Shown piece after piece: positions 1-8,133 of a stretch of 49,690 nucleotides of DNA. The DNA is from Pseudomonadota bacterium. Its GTDB lineage: Bacteria; Pseudomonadota; Gammaproteobacteria; Burkholderiales; Burkholderiaceae_C. A program made the position numbers and the translations under genes. A model generated the notes under the pieces. The model was not told the origin of the DNA and searched no databases. It saw only the letters and a program-made list of their open reading frames with translations. Location: the NCBI GenBank assembly GCA_023438115.1, contig JAEZEB010000328.1:1-49690 (forward strand). The letters are read 5' to 3'. Each line of letters opens with the position of its first letter. The stretch's first letter is position 1.

Positions 1-1094
1 GGCGAGAGCACCGCGCGGTGCACGGCCACCTGGGCGCGCTGCGTCACGCGCGCCGGCCAGGCGCGGCGCTTCTGCACGCGCTGCAGGTCCTCGGTGCGCA
101 ACCGTCCTTCGCGCAATGGGGCTGCCAGCAGGTTCGCGGCGGCCACCGCATCCTGGATCGCGAGGTTGATGCCCACGCCGCCGACGGGCGACATCGCATG
201 CGCGGCGTCACCGATGCACAGCAGGCCGTCGCGCCACCAGCGCGGCATGTGGCTGACCTGCACGCGCAGCAGCTTCACGTCGTCCCAGCTCGCGAGCGCG
301 GATTCGGCCTCGCGCGCGAGGAAGGGGGCCGTGTCGGCGACACGCCGGCGGAAGGATTCGATGCCCTCGGCTTGCAGCGTCTCGAGCGATCCCTTCGGAA
401 TGACGAAGGCGCATTGCCAGTAGCTGTCGCGGTTCAGCGTCACCAGCATGGCGCCGGGGCGGATGACGCCGCCGGTGCGCGAGGGATGGCGGGCCGCGTC
501 GCGCGGCAGGTGGAACCAAAGCACGTCGATGGGCGCGCCCGTGTCCACGCTGCGCAACCCGGCGCTGCCGCGCAAGGTGGTGTGGCGACCATCGGCGGCC
601 ACCACGAGGTCGGCGCGGATCTCCCGCGCCACGCCGTCCTGCAGCACGCGCACGCCGACGACGCGGCCGGCCTCCTCGATCACGCCTTCGGCCATCGCGC
701 GCATGTGCAGCGTGAAGTTCGGGAAGGCGCGTGCCCGCGACGCGATGAAATCCAGGAAGTCCCATTGCGGCACCAGCACCAGGAAGGGCCGCGCGCTGGG
801 CAGGTGGCGGAAGTCCGCGAGCGTGACGGCCTCGCCGTACACCTCGCCGGTGAGCTCGGCGACCTCCTGGTGCGGCAGTGCGAGGAAGTCTTCCAGCAGG
901 CCGAGGTCCTGCAGCACGGTGAGGGTGGAGGGGTGGATGGTGTCGCCGCGGAAGTCGCGCAGGAAATCCGCGTGCTTCTCCAGCACCGTCACGCGCACGC
1001 CCGCGCGGGCCAGCAGGTAGCCCAGCATCAGGCCCGCCGGCCCGCCGCCGGCGATGCAGCACGGGGTGCGCAGGTCCGCGGGCGCGGGATCCAC
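1..1094 (-). CDS. FAD-dependent monooxygenase (UbiH/PHBH-like), C-terminus cut off
   Basis: Flavin-dependent aromatic-ring hydroxylase-type oxidoreductase, probably cytosolic; substrate unknown. The frame starts at a GTG (1094) and runs off the left edge after about 364 residues, against roughly 400 in the family. The FAD-binding Rossmann motif GGGPAG is at residues 16-21, followed by a strand ending in Glu39 that would bind ribose. The motif GDAAHAMSPVGGVGIN near residues 295-310 is the second FAD-binding signature, with Asp at about 296. A DG-type motif (VVAADGRHT) lies between them. The start codon follows the stop of the small membrane protein gene by 8 bases, so the two are probably co-transcribed. 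No strong ribosome-binding site precedes the GTG, so the exact start is uncertain. The family is clear; the substrate is not. Confidence 0.88.
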   Translation of the reverse strand, partial: MDPAPADLRTPCCIAGGGPAGLMLGYLLARAGVRVTVLEKHADFLRDFRGDTIHPSTLTVLQDLGLLEDFLALPHQEVAELTGEVYGEAVTLADFRHLPSARPFLVLVPQWDFLDFIASRARAFPNFTLHMRAMAEGVIEEAGRVVGVRVLQDGVAREIRADLVVAADGRHTTLRGSAGLRSVDTGAPIDVLWFHLPRDAARHPSRTGGVIRPGAMLVTLNRDSYWQCAFVIPKGSLETLQAEGIESFRRRVADTAPFLAREAESALASWDDVKLLRVQVSHMPRWWRDGLLCIGDAAHAMSPVGGVGINLAIQDAVAAANLLAAPLREGRLRTEDLQRVQKRRAWPARVTQRAQVAVHRAVLS

Positions 1095-1102
1095 GGAAGG
1101 CG

Positions 1103-1369
1103 TCAGCCGATCCAGTCGCTGCGCCGCCCGGGCCGGCCGGCGAAGGGCAGGCGCGCCAGCAGCGGCGGCACTTCGCGTCCGCTGGCGGCGCGCGCGACGA
1201 GCACGGTCGCGGCCAGCGAGGCGAGCACGCGGACGGGGATTGACGGGTGCTTGCGCGTGGCAAGCCACAGCCCGAGGCCGGCGCCGAAGGCGAGCCAGTG
1301 CTCGCCGGGAAATCCGGGCCGGCGCTCGTCGTAGCGCTTGAGGCGTCGCAGCATCATGGGCTCGGGCAT
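1103..1369 (-). CDS. small membrane protein of unknown function
   Basis: Predicted 88-residue protein not assigned to a family. The ATG at 1369 has a good GGAGG six bases upstream (1376-1380), which favours this start over longer in-frame alternatives. Residues about 22-34 (WLAFGAGLGLWLA) and 42-56 (IPVRVLASLAATVLV) are two hydrophobic stretches, separated by a basic loop, suggesting a two-helix membrane hairpin. The tail is rich in Arg and Gly. It sits directly upstream of the FAD monooxygenase and appears to share its transcript. Confidence 0.65.
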   Translation of the reverse strand: MPEPMMLRRLKRYDERRPGFPGEHWLAFGAGLGLWLATRKHPSIPVRVLASLAATVLVARAASGREVPPLLARLPFAGRPGRRSDWIG

Positions 1370-1545
1370 GCATGTCCTCCTGGATGAACTGCGGCGATTC
1401 TGCGCAATAGACCCGCTGCCGTGGGGCGGCCCGCTGCTCGGCCGCATGGCAACAAACTGCAGCCGGGCAGGATGCGGCAGCTTCCTACGCCTCGCGCCCG
1501 CGCCAGCGGGGATCATGCCGCGAGAAGCAAAGGAAGCCCAGGACG

Positions 1546-2016
1546 ATGATCGAATGGAAGCGCACGCTGCGCGAAGGCCTGCTGTCCGGCACGCTGGCCG
1601 GCCTGTTCTCGGCCGCCGTGCTGCTGGTCACCGGCAAGCGCGAGACGGGCAGTGCGGTGGCGCCCGTGAATGCGGAAAGCCACTGGCTGTGGGGCGACGA
1701 GTCGCTGCGCGAGGACAGGCCCACGCTGCGCCACACGCTCACGGGCATCGTCACGCACCAGCTCTCCACGGTGTTCTGGGCGACGCTGTACGCGCTGGTG
1801 CGCGGCCGGCGCAACGCGGTGCGCAGCGTGCCGCAGGCGCTGCTGGGCGGCATCGCCACCAGCGCGGCCGCCGCCGCGATCGACTACACCCTGGTGCCGA
1901 GGCGGCTGTCGCCCGGGTTCGAGAACCGGCTGTCGAAGGGATCGATGGTGGGCGTGTTCGCGGCGATCGCGGGCGGGATCGCGCTGGGGGCCTTGTTGTT
2001 GCGGGATCGGGACTGA
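1546..2016 (+). CDS. hypothetical membrane protein
   Basis: 156-residue protein not recognised. It has hydrophobic segments at about residues 12-28 (SGTLAGLFSAAVLLVTG), 69-84 (HQLSTVFWATLYALV), 97-113 and 134-151 (MVGVFAAIAGGIALGALLL), so up to four membrane passes. An AGGAAG-type ribosome-binding site lies upstream of the ATG. It is divergent from the small membrane protein at 1103-1369; the 176 bases between them must hold both promoters. It is followed immediately by inverted REP-like repeats. Confidence 0.7.
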   Translation: MIEWKRTLREGLLSGTLAGLFSAAVLLVTGKRETGSAVAPVNAESHWLWGDESLREDRPTLRHTLTGIVTHQLSTVFWATLYALVRGRRNAVRSVPQALLGGIATSAAAAAIDYTLVPRRLSPGFENRLSKGSMVGVFAAIAGGIALGALLLRDRD

Positions 2017-2019
2017 ATC

Positions 2020-2101
2020 TTGTCATTGCGGGCTTGACCCGCAATCCATTGGCCGCGTGATCCGGCGCCGTATGGATCCCGGGTCAAGCCCGGGATGACA
2101 A
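2020..2101. repeat. pair of inverted REP-like repeats (BIME-like)
   Basis: Two 30-bp near-copies lie in opposite orientation at 2020-2049 and 2072-2101, separated by 22 bases. Each arm contains GGGCTTGACCC flanked by TTGTCAT and ATCCAT ends; the arms differ only at the stem bases next to the core (TTGC/GCAA against CCCG/CGGG), changes that keep each copy internally self-complementary. The pair can therefore fold as two small hairpins or one long one. It sits 3 bases after the stop of the upstream gene and may act as a transcript end or mRNA stabiliser. Confidence 0.8.
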
Positions 2102-2146
2102 GGCCGCGCCAGGGATGACGACGCCCGCTTGTGGAATGATCGGCTC

Positions 2147-3541
2147 ATGCCTCCATCGAATCCCACCGGCTTCTCCACGCTGCCGCTTTCCCCCGCCGTC
2201 CTCGAGAACCTGGCGCGTCTCGGCTATCACGAGATGACGGCAATCCAGGCGGCCAGCCTGCCGCCGGCGCTGCTGGGCAAGGACCTGATCGCGCAGGCCA
2301 AGACCGGCAGCGGCAAGACCGCGGCGTTCGCGCTGGCGCTGCTGGCCAACCTGAACGCCCGCCGCTTCGCCGTGCAGTCCCTGGTGCTGTGCCCCACGCG
2401 CGAACTCGCCGACCAGGTGACCACCGAGGTGCGCCGTCTCGCGCGCGCCGAGGACAACGTCAAGGTCGTCACCCTCTCCGGCGGCGTGCCCCTGCGCGGG
2501 CAAACCGCCAGCCTCGAACACGGCGCGCACGTGGTGGTGGGCACGCCCGGCCGGGTGCTCGACCACCTGGAACGCGGCACGCTGCAGCTCGACGCGCTGA
2601 ACACGCTGGTGCTCGACGAAGCGGACCGCATGCTGGACATGGGCTTCGTCGACGACATCGCCAAGGTGGCGCGGCAGTGCCCGCCGCAGCGGCAGACGCT
2701 GCTGTTCTCCGCCACGTATCCCGAAGGCATCGCGAAGCTGGCCGCGCAGTTCCTGCGCGATCCGGTCACCGTGAAGGTCGAGGCGCAGCACGGCAGCGAG
2801 CAGATCGAGCAGCGCTGGTACCAGGTGGGCGAATCCGAGCGGCTGCCCGCGGTGGCGAAGCTGCTGGACCACTTCCGGCCCGCGAGCACGCTGGCCTTCT
2901 GCAACACCAAGGCGCGCTGCCGCGAACTGGTGGAGCTGCTGCAGGCGCAGGGCTACAGCGCGCTGGCGCTGCACGGCGACCTGGAGCAGCGCGATCGCGA
3001 CCAGGTGCTGGTGCGCTTCGCCAACGGCAGTTGCTCCGTGCTGGTGGCCACCGACGTGGCAGCGCGCGGGCTGGACGTCGCCGGCCTGGCTGCCGTGATC
3101 AACGTCGACGTCACGCCCGACGCCGAAGTGCACGTGCACCGCATCGGCCGCACCGGCCGCGCCGGCGAGACGGGCCTGGCCCTCAGCCTCGCGAGCCTGG
3201 ACGAGATGGGGGCCGTCGGCCGCATCGAGCAGCTGCAGGGGCGCGAGTCGCGCTGGCACGAGCTGGCCGAACTCACGCCGAAAGGCGGCGGCCGCCTGCT
3301 GCCGCCCATGGCCACCATCCACATCCAGGGCGGACGCAAGGAGAAGATCCGCCCCGGCGACGTGCTGGGCGCGCTGACGGCGGACCTGGGCTACACGCGC
3401 GAGCAGGTGGGCAAGATCGACATCAACGAATTCGCGACCTACGTGGCCGTCGAGCGCGGCATCGCGGGCGAGGCCGTGGCGCGCCTGAACGCGGGCCGCA
3501 TCAAGGGCCGCGGCGTGAAGGCCAGGCTGCTGAAGGACTGA
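2147..3541 (+). CDS. dbpA: ATP-dependent RNA helicase DbpA
   Basis: DEAD-box RNA helicase that in E. coli is activated by 23S rRNA helix 92 and acts in 50S ribosome assembly. Counting from the ATG at 2147 (464 residues), the Q-motif region is near residues 10-35, Walker A AKTGSGKT at 51-58, PTREL near 83, DEAD at 157-160, SAT near 190, and HRIGRTGRAG near 330. The C-terminal 75 residues match the DbpA RNA-binding domain pattern (IRPGDVLGALT, KIDI, GRIKGRGVKARLL), which separates DbpA from other DEAD-box proteins. A TTG at 2129 is an alternative start. The next gene, arfB, begins two bases after the stop, so they are likely translated from one message. Confidence 0.95.
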   Translation: MPPSNPTGFSTLPLSPAVLENLARLGYHEMTAIQAASLPPALLGKDLIAQAKTGSGKTAAFALALLANLNARRFAVQSLVLCPTRELADQVTTEVRRLARAEDNVKVVTLSGGVPLRGQTASLEHGAHVVVGTPGRVLDHLERGTLQLDALNTLVLDEADRMLDMGFVDDIAKVARQCPPQRQTLLFSATYPEGIAKLAAQFLRDPVTVKVEAQHGSEQIEQRWYQVGESERLPAVAKLLDHFRPASTLAFCNTKARCRELVELLQAQGYSALALHGDLEQRDRDQVLVRFANGSCSVLVATDVAARGLDVAGLAAVINVDVTPDAEVHVHRIGRTGRAGETGLALSLASLDEMGAVGRIEQLQGRESRWHELAELTPKGGGRLLPPMATIHIQGGRKEKIRPGDVLGALTADLGYTREQVGKIDINEFATYVAVERGIAGEAVARLNAGRIKGRGVKARLLKD

Positions 3542-3543
3542 GC

Positions 3544-3939
3544 ATGCCGCTGGTGCGCGAGGAGGAAGTGGAGTTCACCGCCGTGCGTTCGCAGGGCCCG
3601 GGCGGGCAGAACGTCAACAAGGTGTCCAGCGCGGTGCAGCTGCGCTTCGACATCCGCGCCTCCTCGCTGCCCGACGACGTGAAGGAACGCCTCCTGGCCC
3701 TGCCGGGGCGCCGCGTCAGCAAGGAAGGCGTGCTGGTGCTCAAGGCGCAGACCTCGCGCAGCCAGGAACAGAACCGCGCGCTGGCGCTGCAGCGGCTGGA
3801 GGAGATCGTCGCCGAGGCCTCCGTGGTGCAGGCCGTGCGCCGTCCCACGAAACCCACCTATGCCTCGCGCCGGCGCCGCCTGGAGGGCAAGGCGATCCGC
3901 TCGGAGATCAAGGCAGGGCGGCGCAGGGTGGAAGACTGA
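3544..3939 (+). CDS. arfB: alternative ribosome-rescue factor / peptidyl-tRNA hydrolase ArfB
   Basis: Release-factor-like protein (YaeJ/ArfB) that hydrolyses peptidyl-tRNA on stalled ribosomes. The 131-residue product has the catalytic GGQ motif in SQGPGGQNVNK at about residues 17-27, the conserved block LRFDIRASSLP, and a basic C-terminal tail (RRPTKPTYASRRRRLEGKA) that in this family inserts into the empty mRNA channel. It is slightly shorter at the N-terminus than the E. coli protein. The ATG lies two bases after the dbpA stop with AAGGA just upstream, so translation is probably coupled to dbpA. Confidence 0.95.
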   Translation: MPLVREEEVEFTAVRSQGPGGQNVNKVSSAVQLRFDIRASSLPDDVKERLLALPGRRVSKEGVLVLKAQTSRSQEQNRALALQRLEEIVAEASVVQAVRRPTKPTYASRRRRLEGKAIRSEIKAGRRRVED

Positions 3940-3940
3940 C

Positions 3941-4771
3941 TCAGCTTGCGCGGAAGAGGGCGTTGAGGTCGGCGCCCCTGGCCGCGTCGGCGAAGCCGTC
4001 GAAGCGTCCCTCGCCCGCGATCCGTTGCGCCGCGCGCATGAAGCCGCCCCAGGCCGCGCGCGCCATGGCGCCGCCCACGCTCACGCGGCGAACGCCCAGC
4101 GCCTCGATGTCGCGCAGCGTGAGGTCCGTCGCGCTGCCGACCAGCAGGTTGACGGGCTTGGGGGCCACCGCGGCCACGACGGCGGCGATCTGTTCGCGCG
4201 TCTGGATGCCCGGCGCGTAGAGGCAATCCGCACCCGCCTCGGCATAGGCCTGCAGGCGGCGGATCGCATCGTCGAGGTCGGGCCGGCCGGCGAAGAAGTT
4301 CTCGGCGCGCCCGATCAGCAGCACGTCGCCGCCGGCTTCGTCGATCGCGGCGCGCGCCGCGCGGATGCGCTCCACGGCCGAGGCGAGGTCGCGCAGCGGA
4401 GCGTCCGGGTTGCCGGTCGCGTCCTCGATCGAGAGGCCGGCCACGCCGGTGTCCAGCGCCAGCCGCACGTTGCGCGCCACGCCCGCGGCATCCGCCGCAT
4501 AGCCGGCTTCGAAGTCCGCGTTCACCGGCAGCGCGGTGGCCTGCACCATCTCCCGCAGGTGCGCCAGCACTTCTTCCAGGCCCATCGCGCCGTCGGCTTT
4601 CGCGCGGCTCCATGCCGCGCCGGAGCTCGTCGTTGCGAGTGCGTGGAAGCCCAGCGATTCGAGGTAGCGCGCACTGCCGGCGTCCCAGGGGTTGGGGATC
4701 ACGAAGCAGCCGGACTGGTGCAGCTGGCGGAAAGCCTGCCGGCGCGCGGCGATGTCGGAAGTCGGTGCCAT
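3941..4771 (-). CDS. isocitrate lyase / PEP mutase family protein
   Basis: 276-residue TIM-barrel enzyme of the PEP mutase/isocitrate lyase superfamily, whose members make or break C-C or P-C bonds next to a carboxylate (2-methylisocitrate lyase, oxaloacetate decarboxylase, phosphonopyruvate enzymes). Visible signatures are NPWDAGSARYLESLG near residues 27-41, the metal-site region NADFEAGY near 100, SIEDATG near 128 and GRAENFF near 160. The KKCGH motif of true isocitrate lyase is absent, so glyoxylate-cycle activity is unlikely. It is convergent with arfB, with one base between stops. The exact reaction cannot be read from sequence. Confidence 0.85.
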   Translation of the reverse strand: MAPTSDIAARRQAFRQLHQSGCFVIPNPWDAGSARYLESLGFHALATTSSGAAWSRAKADGAMGLEEVLAHLREMVQATALPVNADFEAGYAADAAGVARNVRLALDTGVAGLSIEDATGNPDAPLRDLASAVERIRAARAAIDEAGGDVLLIGRAENFFAGRPDLDDAIRRLQAYAEAGADCLYAPGIQTREQIAAVVAAVAPKPVNLLVGSATDLTLRDIEALGVRRVSVGGAMARAAWGGFMRAAQRIAGEGRFDGFADAARGADLNALFRAS

Positions 4772-4971
4772 GGATTCCTCCGCGGGAAAACGTCCATTCT
4801 GCGGGAAGCTCGGCGGGCATCGCTTCGCTCGCGGGACAACGATGCGGCGCGTTTCCTACAGACAGCGGCGCGGCGGCGCGCAAGACTGGCCGCAGGACAT
4901 GGCATGCGGGGTGGCCGCGTTGCCGCCTTGCCTGCCCCTGGCCCAGCCCAACCTGAACAGAGAGGAATCCC

Positions 4972-5520
4972 ATGCTCGGAAGAATCGTGACCGTCGCCGC
5001 GCTCGCCGCCGGCGGCATGCTGCTGTCGAAGAAGATGAAGAAGGCGCCCATGATGGAAGGCGGCGCCACCTCCTCGGTCGAAGTGTCGACCGAGGTCGAC
5101 GTGCCGGTGAGCACGGCCTACAACCAGTGGACGCAGTTCGAGGAGTTCCCCCGCTTCATGCACAGCGTGCAGGAGGTGCGGCAGGTCGACGACGAGCACC
5201 TGCACTGGCGCGCGTCCGTGGCCGGCAAGGTCAAGGAATGGGATGCGGAGATCACCGAGCAGCTGCCGGACCAGCGCATCGCGTGGCATAGCACCAGCGG
5301 CCCGATGAACGCCGGCGTCGTGGAATTCGAGAAGCTGGGCGAAGGCCGTACGCGCATCACGCTGCAGATGGTGTACGCCGCGGAGACCTTCGACGAGAAG
5401 ATGGGCGACGCCCTGGGCGCCGTGCGCATGGAGGCCCGGCGCAACCTGCACAACTTCAAGGAGCTGATCGAGGGCCGCGGCGTGGAAACCGGCGCCTGGC
5501 GCGGCACCGTGCAGCACTGA
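4972..5520 (+). CDS. SRPBCC-family (START-like) protein with N-terminal membrane anchor
   Basis: 182-residue protein. Residues 1-19 form a short hydrophobic segment followed by KKMKK, like an uncleaved anchor. From about residue 35 the sequence fits the SRPBCC/cyclase-dehydrase fold: EVSTEVDVPVSTAYNQWTQF, FPRFMHSV, ITEQLPDQRIAWHS and a long amphipathic C-terminal helix (ALGAVRMEARRNLHNFKELIE). A ribosome-binding site (GAGAGGA) precedes the ATG. Such proteins often follow stress genes; no ligand can be inferred. A strong hairpin follows the stop. Confidence 0.8.
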   Translation: MLGRIVTVAALAAGGMLLSKKMKKAPMMEGGATSSVEVSTEVDVPVSTAYNQWTQFEEFPRFMHSVQEVRQVDDEHLHWRASVAGKVKEWDAEITEQLPDQRIAWHSTSGPMNAGVVEFEKLGEGRTRITLQMVYAAETFDEKMGDALGAVRMEARRNLHNFKELIEGRGVETGAWRGTVQH

Positions 5521-5538
5521 GGGCGCGGCCCGGACGTG

Positions 5539-5574
5539 ACGAGGCCCCTCGGGCTCGCGCCGGAGGGGCCTCGT
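5539..5574. terminator. hairpin between convergent SRPBCC and HU genes
   Basis: Perfect 12-bp inverted repeat ACGAGGCCCCTC (5539-5550) and GAGGGGCCTCGT (5563-5574) with a 12-base loop. It sits 18 bases after the SRPBCC stop and 17 bases before the HU stop on the other strand, so it could serve as a bidirectional terminator, though no clear T-run follows on either side. Confidence 0.7.
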
Positions 5575-5591
5575 GTTCAGCGAAGGATCGC

Positions 5592-5978
5592 TCAGGCGGC
5601 CTTGCGCAGCGCGGGCTTGGCGGCCTTGGCCTTCTTGGCCACCGGCTTCTTGGCGGCCTTCTTCGGCGCGGCGGCGGCCTTCTCGGCCTTGCGCTTGGCG
5701 AACTTGGCGTCCACGGCGGCCTTGAAGGCGGAGCCGGCGGCGAACTTCGGCAGCTTGGCGGCGGGGATCTTCACCTTGTCGCCGGTCTGCGGGTTGCGGC
5801 CCGTGCGCGCGGCGCGCGAGGACTGCTTGAAGGTGCCGAAGCCCACGAGGGAAACGGTGTCGCCCTTCTTGACGGCGCCGACGATGGCGTCGAGGACGGT
5901 GCCCAGCACGCGGCCGGCTTCGGCCTTGGACAGTTCGTGCTTGGCGGCGATGACTTCGATGAGTTCGATGCGGTTCAT
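5592..5978 (-). CDS. HU-family DNA-binding protein with Lys/Ala-rich tail
   Basis: Nucleoid-associated histone-like protein. The ATG at 5978 gives the usual HU start MNRIELIEVIA; GGAG lies about ten bases upstream. Residues 1-90 are a normal HU domain, with GFGTFKQSSRAARTGRNPQTG and the DNA-contacting arm VKIPAAKLPKFAAGSAFK. The last ~35 residues form an added basic tail of repeated KKA/KPA units, giving 128 residues instead of about 90. Such tails are known in some betaproteobacterial HU proteins and recall eukaryotic H1. The gene is transcribed alone. Confidence 0.95.
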   Translation of the reverse strand: MNRIELIEVIAAKHELSKAEAGRVLGTVLDAIVGAVKKGDTVSLVGFGTFKQSSRAARTGRNPQTGDKVKIPAAKLPKFAAGSAFKAAVDAKFAKRKAEKAAAAPKKAAKKPVAKKAKAAKPALRKAA

Positions 5979-6150
5979 GTTTTCAGTACTCCAGGTGACA
6001 CCCGCAGTTGCACAGGTGGCCGCTGCATGCGGCACGCGGAGTGTACGCGGACGAGTGTGTCTCGCGCGCCACGCGCGACTCTTGCGCGCGTGAAGGATGC
6101 CGCCGGATCGCTTCGCAGGCACGGTGCCCGGGCTGCGCGAAGCGTGGTCG

Positions 6151-6630
6151 TCACGCTCGCTTCCTGCGGATCACGCTGATCTCGCCGTCCGCCTCCATGC
6201 ATGCCGAGTGCACTTCCGCGATGTCCGCGATGCCTTCCTTGCGCAGCACGGCGCGCAGTTCCTCCTCCGTGACCATCTCGCGCCGCATGTTCCGGCGCAG
6301 CAGCCGGCCGTCCTCGACCAGCGGGGTCGTGGAATCGCGGAACAATCGGTGCAGGCGTGGGAAGCGGTATTCGAGGACGCCGAGGATGTAGGCCCAGCCC
6401 AGGATCAGGGCCACCATCGACAGCACGTCGCCGACGGAATGCGACCCGCCCATGAGCGCGTCCGACCCCATGCCGCCGATCAGCACCAGGATCAGGAGGT
6501 CGTTGGGGGACAGGCGGCCCGCGTCGCGCTTGGGAATGATGCGGATCAGGATCACGAGGGCGAAATAGACGGCCGTCCCGCGAACCAGGATCTCCCAGGG
6601 CGACATCGTCAGCGCGAAGACCTCCGTCAC
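6151..6630 (-). CDS. DUF421/YetF-like membrane protein
   Basis: 159-residue protein with hydrophobic helices near residues 15-32 and 65-85, then a soluble domain containing TTPLVEDGRLLRRNMRREMVT and EEELRAVLRKEGI, the pattern of the DUF421 (YetF) C-terminal domain. Function is unknown in the family. The GTG start overlaps the tctA stop (GTGA at 6627-6630), with GAGG upstream, which indicates translational coupling; an ATG eight codons later (6606) is the alternative start. It is the last gene of the tct operon, an uncommon partner for a solute transporter. Confidence 0.82.
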   Translation of the reverse strand: MTEVFALTMSPWEILVRGTAVYFALVILIRIIPKRDAGRLSPNDLLILVLIGGMGSDALMGGSHSVGDVLSMVALILGWAYILGVLEYRFPRLHRLFRDSTTPLVEDGRLLRRNMRREMVTEEELRAVLRKEGIADIAEVHSACMEADGEISVIRRKRA

Positions 6631-8126
6631 GCGTCCTCGCCCCTGAACTTGCGCAATCCCTTGAACAGCAAGGGCGCGACGAGCGCGAACGCGGCGAGCG
6701 CCAGCAGCACCGCCGAACCCGGGTGCTTGAAGAACACGAACGGATCGCCCAGGCTGATCTGCAGCGCGCGGCGGAACTGGCTTTCGGCCATGGGGCCGAG
6801 GATCAGGCCGACGATCATGGGCGCGAGCGGATAGTCCCAGCAGCGCATCAGGTAGCCGCAGATGCCGAAGGCGGCCAGCATGCCTAGCTCGAAGGTGGAC
6901 GGGTTCGCCGCCAGCGTGCCCATCGCCGCGAACATCAGGATGCCGCCGTACAGGTAAGGCTGCGGCACCGCGAGCAGCCGCACCCACAGGCCCACCAGCG
7001 GCAGGTTCAGCACCAGCAGCATCAGGTTGCCGATGAAGAAGCTCGCGATCAGGCCCCACACCAGGTCGGTGTTGGTCACGAACAGCAGCGGGCCCGGCAC
7101 GAGTCCGTATTGCTGGAAGCCGGCCAGCAGCATCGCCGCGGTGGCCGACGTGGGCAGGCCCAGCGCGAGCAGCGGCACCAGCGTGCCCGTGGCCGCGGCG
7201 TTGTTGGCGGCCTCGGGACCCGCCACGCCCTCGATCGCGCCTTCGCCGAACTGGTTGGGCTTGCGCGCGAGCCTGCGCTCCAGCGTGTACGACAGCAGCG
7301 TGGGCACTTCGGCGCCGCCGGCGGGCAGCGCGCCGATCGGAAAGCCCAGGCCCACGCCGCGCAGCCAGGCCTTCCACGAGCGGCGCCAGTCGTCCAGCGT
7401 CATCCACAGCGATCCGCGCACGGCCTCCACCTTGTCGGCGACGCCGGTGAAGCGCGAGGCGACGTAGAGCGTCTCGCCCATCGCGAACAGGCCGACGGCC
7501 AGCGTCGTGATCGACACGCCATCGAGCAGCGAAGGGATGCCGAAGGCCAGGCGCGGCTGGCCCGTGAGCTTGTCGATGCCCACCAGGCCCAGAACGAGGC
7601 CCAGCGCCAGGCTGGTCAGCCCGCGCAGCACCGAGGAACCGAAGGTCGCCGAGATGGTGACGAAGGCCAGCATCATCAGGCCGAAGTAGTCCCAGGGCCC
7701 GAAGCCCACGGCCAGTTCCACGATCCAGGGCGCGAGCAGGGCCAGGCAGATCGTGGCGATGGTGCCGGCGACGAAGGAACCGATCGCGGCGGTTGCGAGC
7801 GCCGGTCCGCCGCGGCCCGCGCGCGCCATCTTGTAGCCCTCGATCGCGGTGGCCACCGATGCGGCTTCGCCCGGCGTGTTCAGCAGGATCGCCGTGGTGG
7901 AGCTGCCGTACATGCCGCCGAAGTAGATGCCGGCGAACATGATGATCGAGCCGGTGGGATCGAGCTTGAAGGTCACCGGCAGCAGCAGGGCCACGGTGAC
8001 GGAGGGGCTGATCCCGGGCAGGATGCCGACCAGCGTGCCGAGCAGCACGCCGATGCCGGCGAAGAGCAGGTTGGCGGGCTGGATGGCCACGCCCAGCCCG
8101 TGCAGGAGGGATTGGAGGACTTCCAT
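6627..8126 (-). CDS. tctA: tripartite tricarboxylate transporter large permease TctA
   Basis: Large membrane subunit (499 residues, about twelve helices) of a TctABC secondary transporter, which moves carboxylates with a periplasmic binding protein and proton or sodium gradient. The N-terminus MEVLQSLLHGLGVA, then LLGTLVGILPGISPS, FGGMYGSSTTAILLNTPGE and IEGYKMARAGRGGPALATAAIGSF are hallmark TctA blocks. The ATG at 8126 is preferred to a TTG two codons upstream. The stop overlaps the GTG of the DUF421 gene, and tctB ends seven bases upstream. Substrate is discussed under tctC. Confidence 0.95.
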   Translation of the reverse strand: MEVLQSLLHGLGVAIQPANLLFAGIGVLLGTLVGILPGISPSVTVALLLPVTFKLDPTGSIIMFAGIYFGGMYGSSTTAILLNTPGEAASVATAIEGYKMARAGRGGPALATAAIGSFVAGTIATICLALLAPWIVELAVGFGPWDYFGLMMLAFVTISATFGSSVLRGLTSLALGLVLGLVGIDKLTGQPRLAFGIPSLLDGVSITTLAVGLFAMGETLYVASRFTGVADKVEAVRGSLWMTLDDWRRSWKAWLRGVGLGFPIGALPAGGAEVPTLLSYTLERRLARKPNQFGEGAIEGVAGPEAANNAAATGTLVPLLALGLPTSATAAMLLAGFQQYGLVPGPLLFVTNTDLVWGLIASFFIGNLMLLVLNLPLVGLWVRLLAVPQPYLYGGILMFAAMGTLAANPSTFELGMLAAFGICGYLMRCWDYPLAPMIVGLILGPMAESQFRRALQISLGDPFVFFKHPGSAVLLALAAFALVAPLLFKGLRKFRGEDA

Positions 8127-8133
8127 GGTCAAC

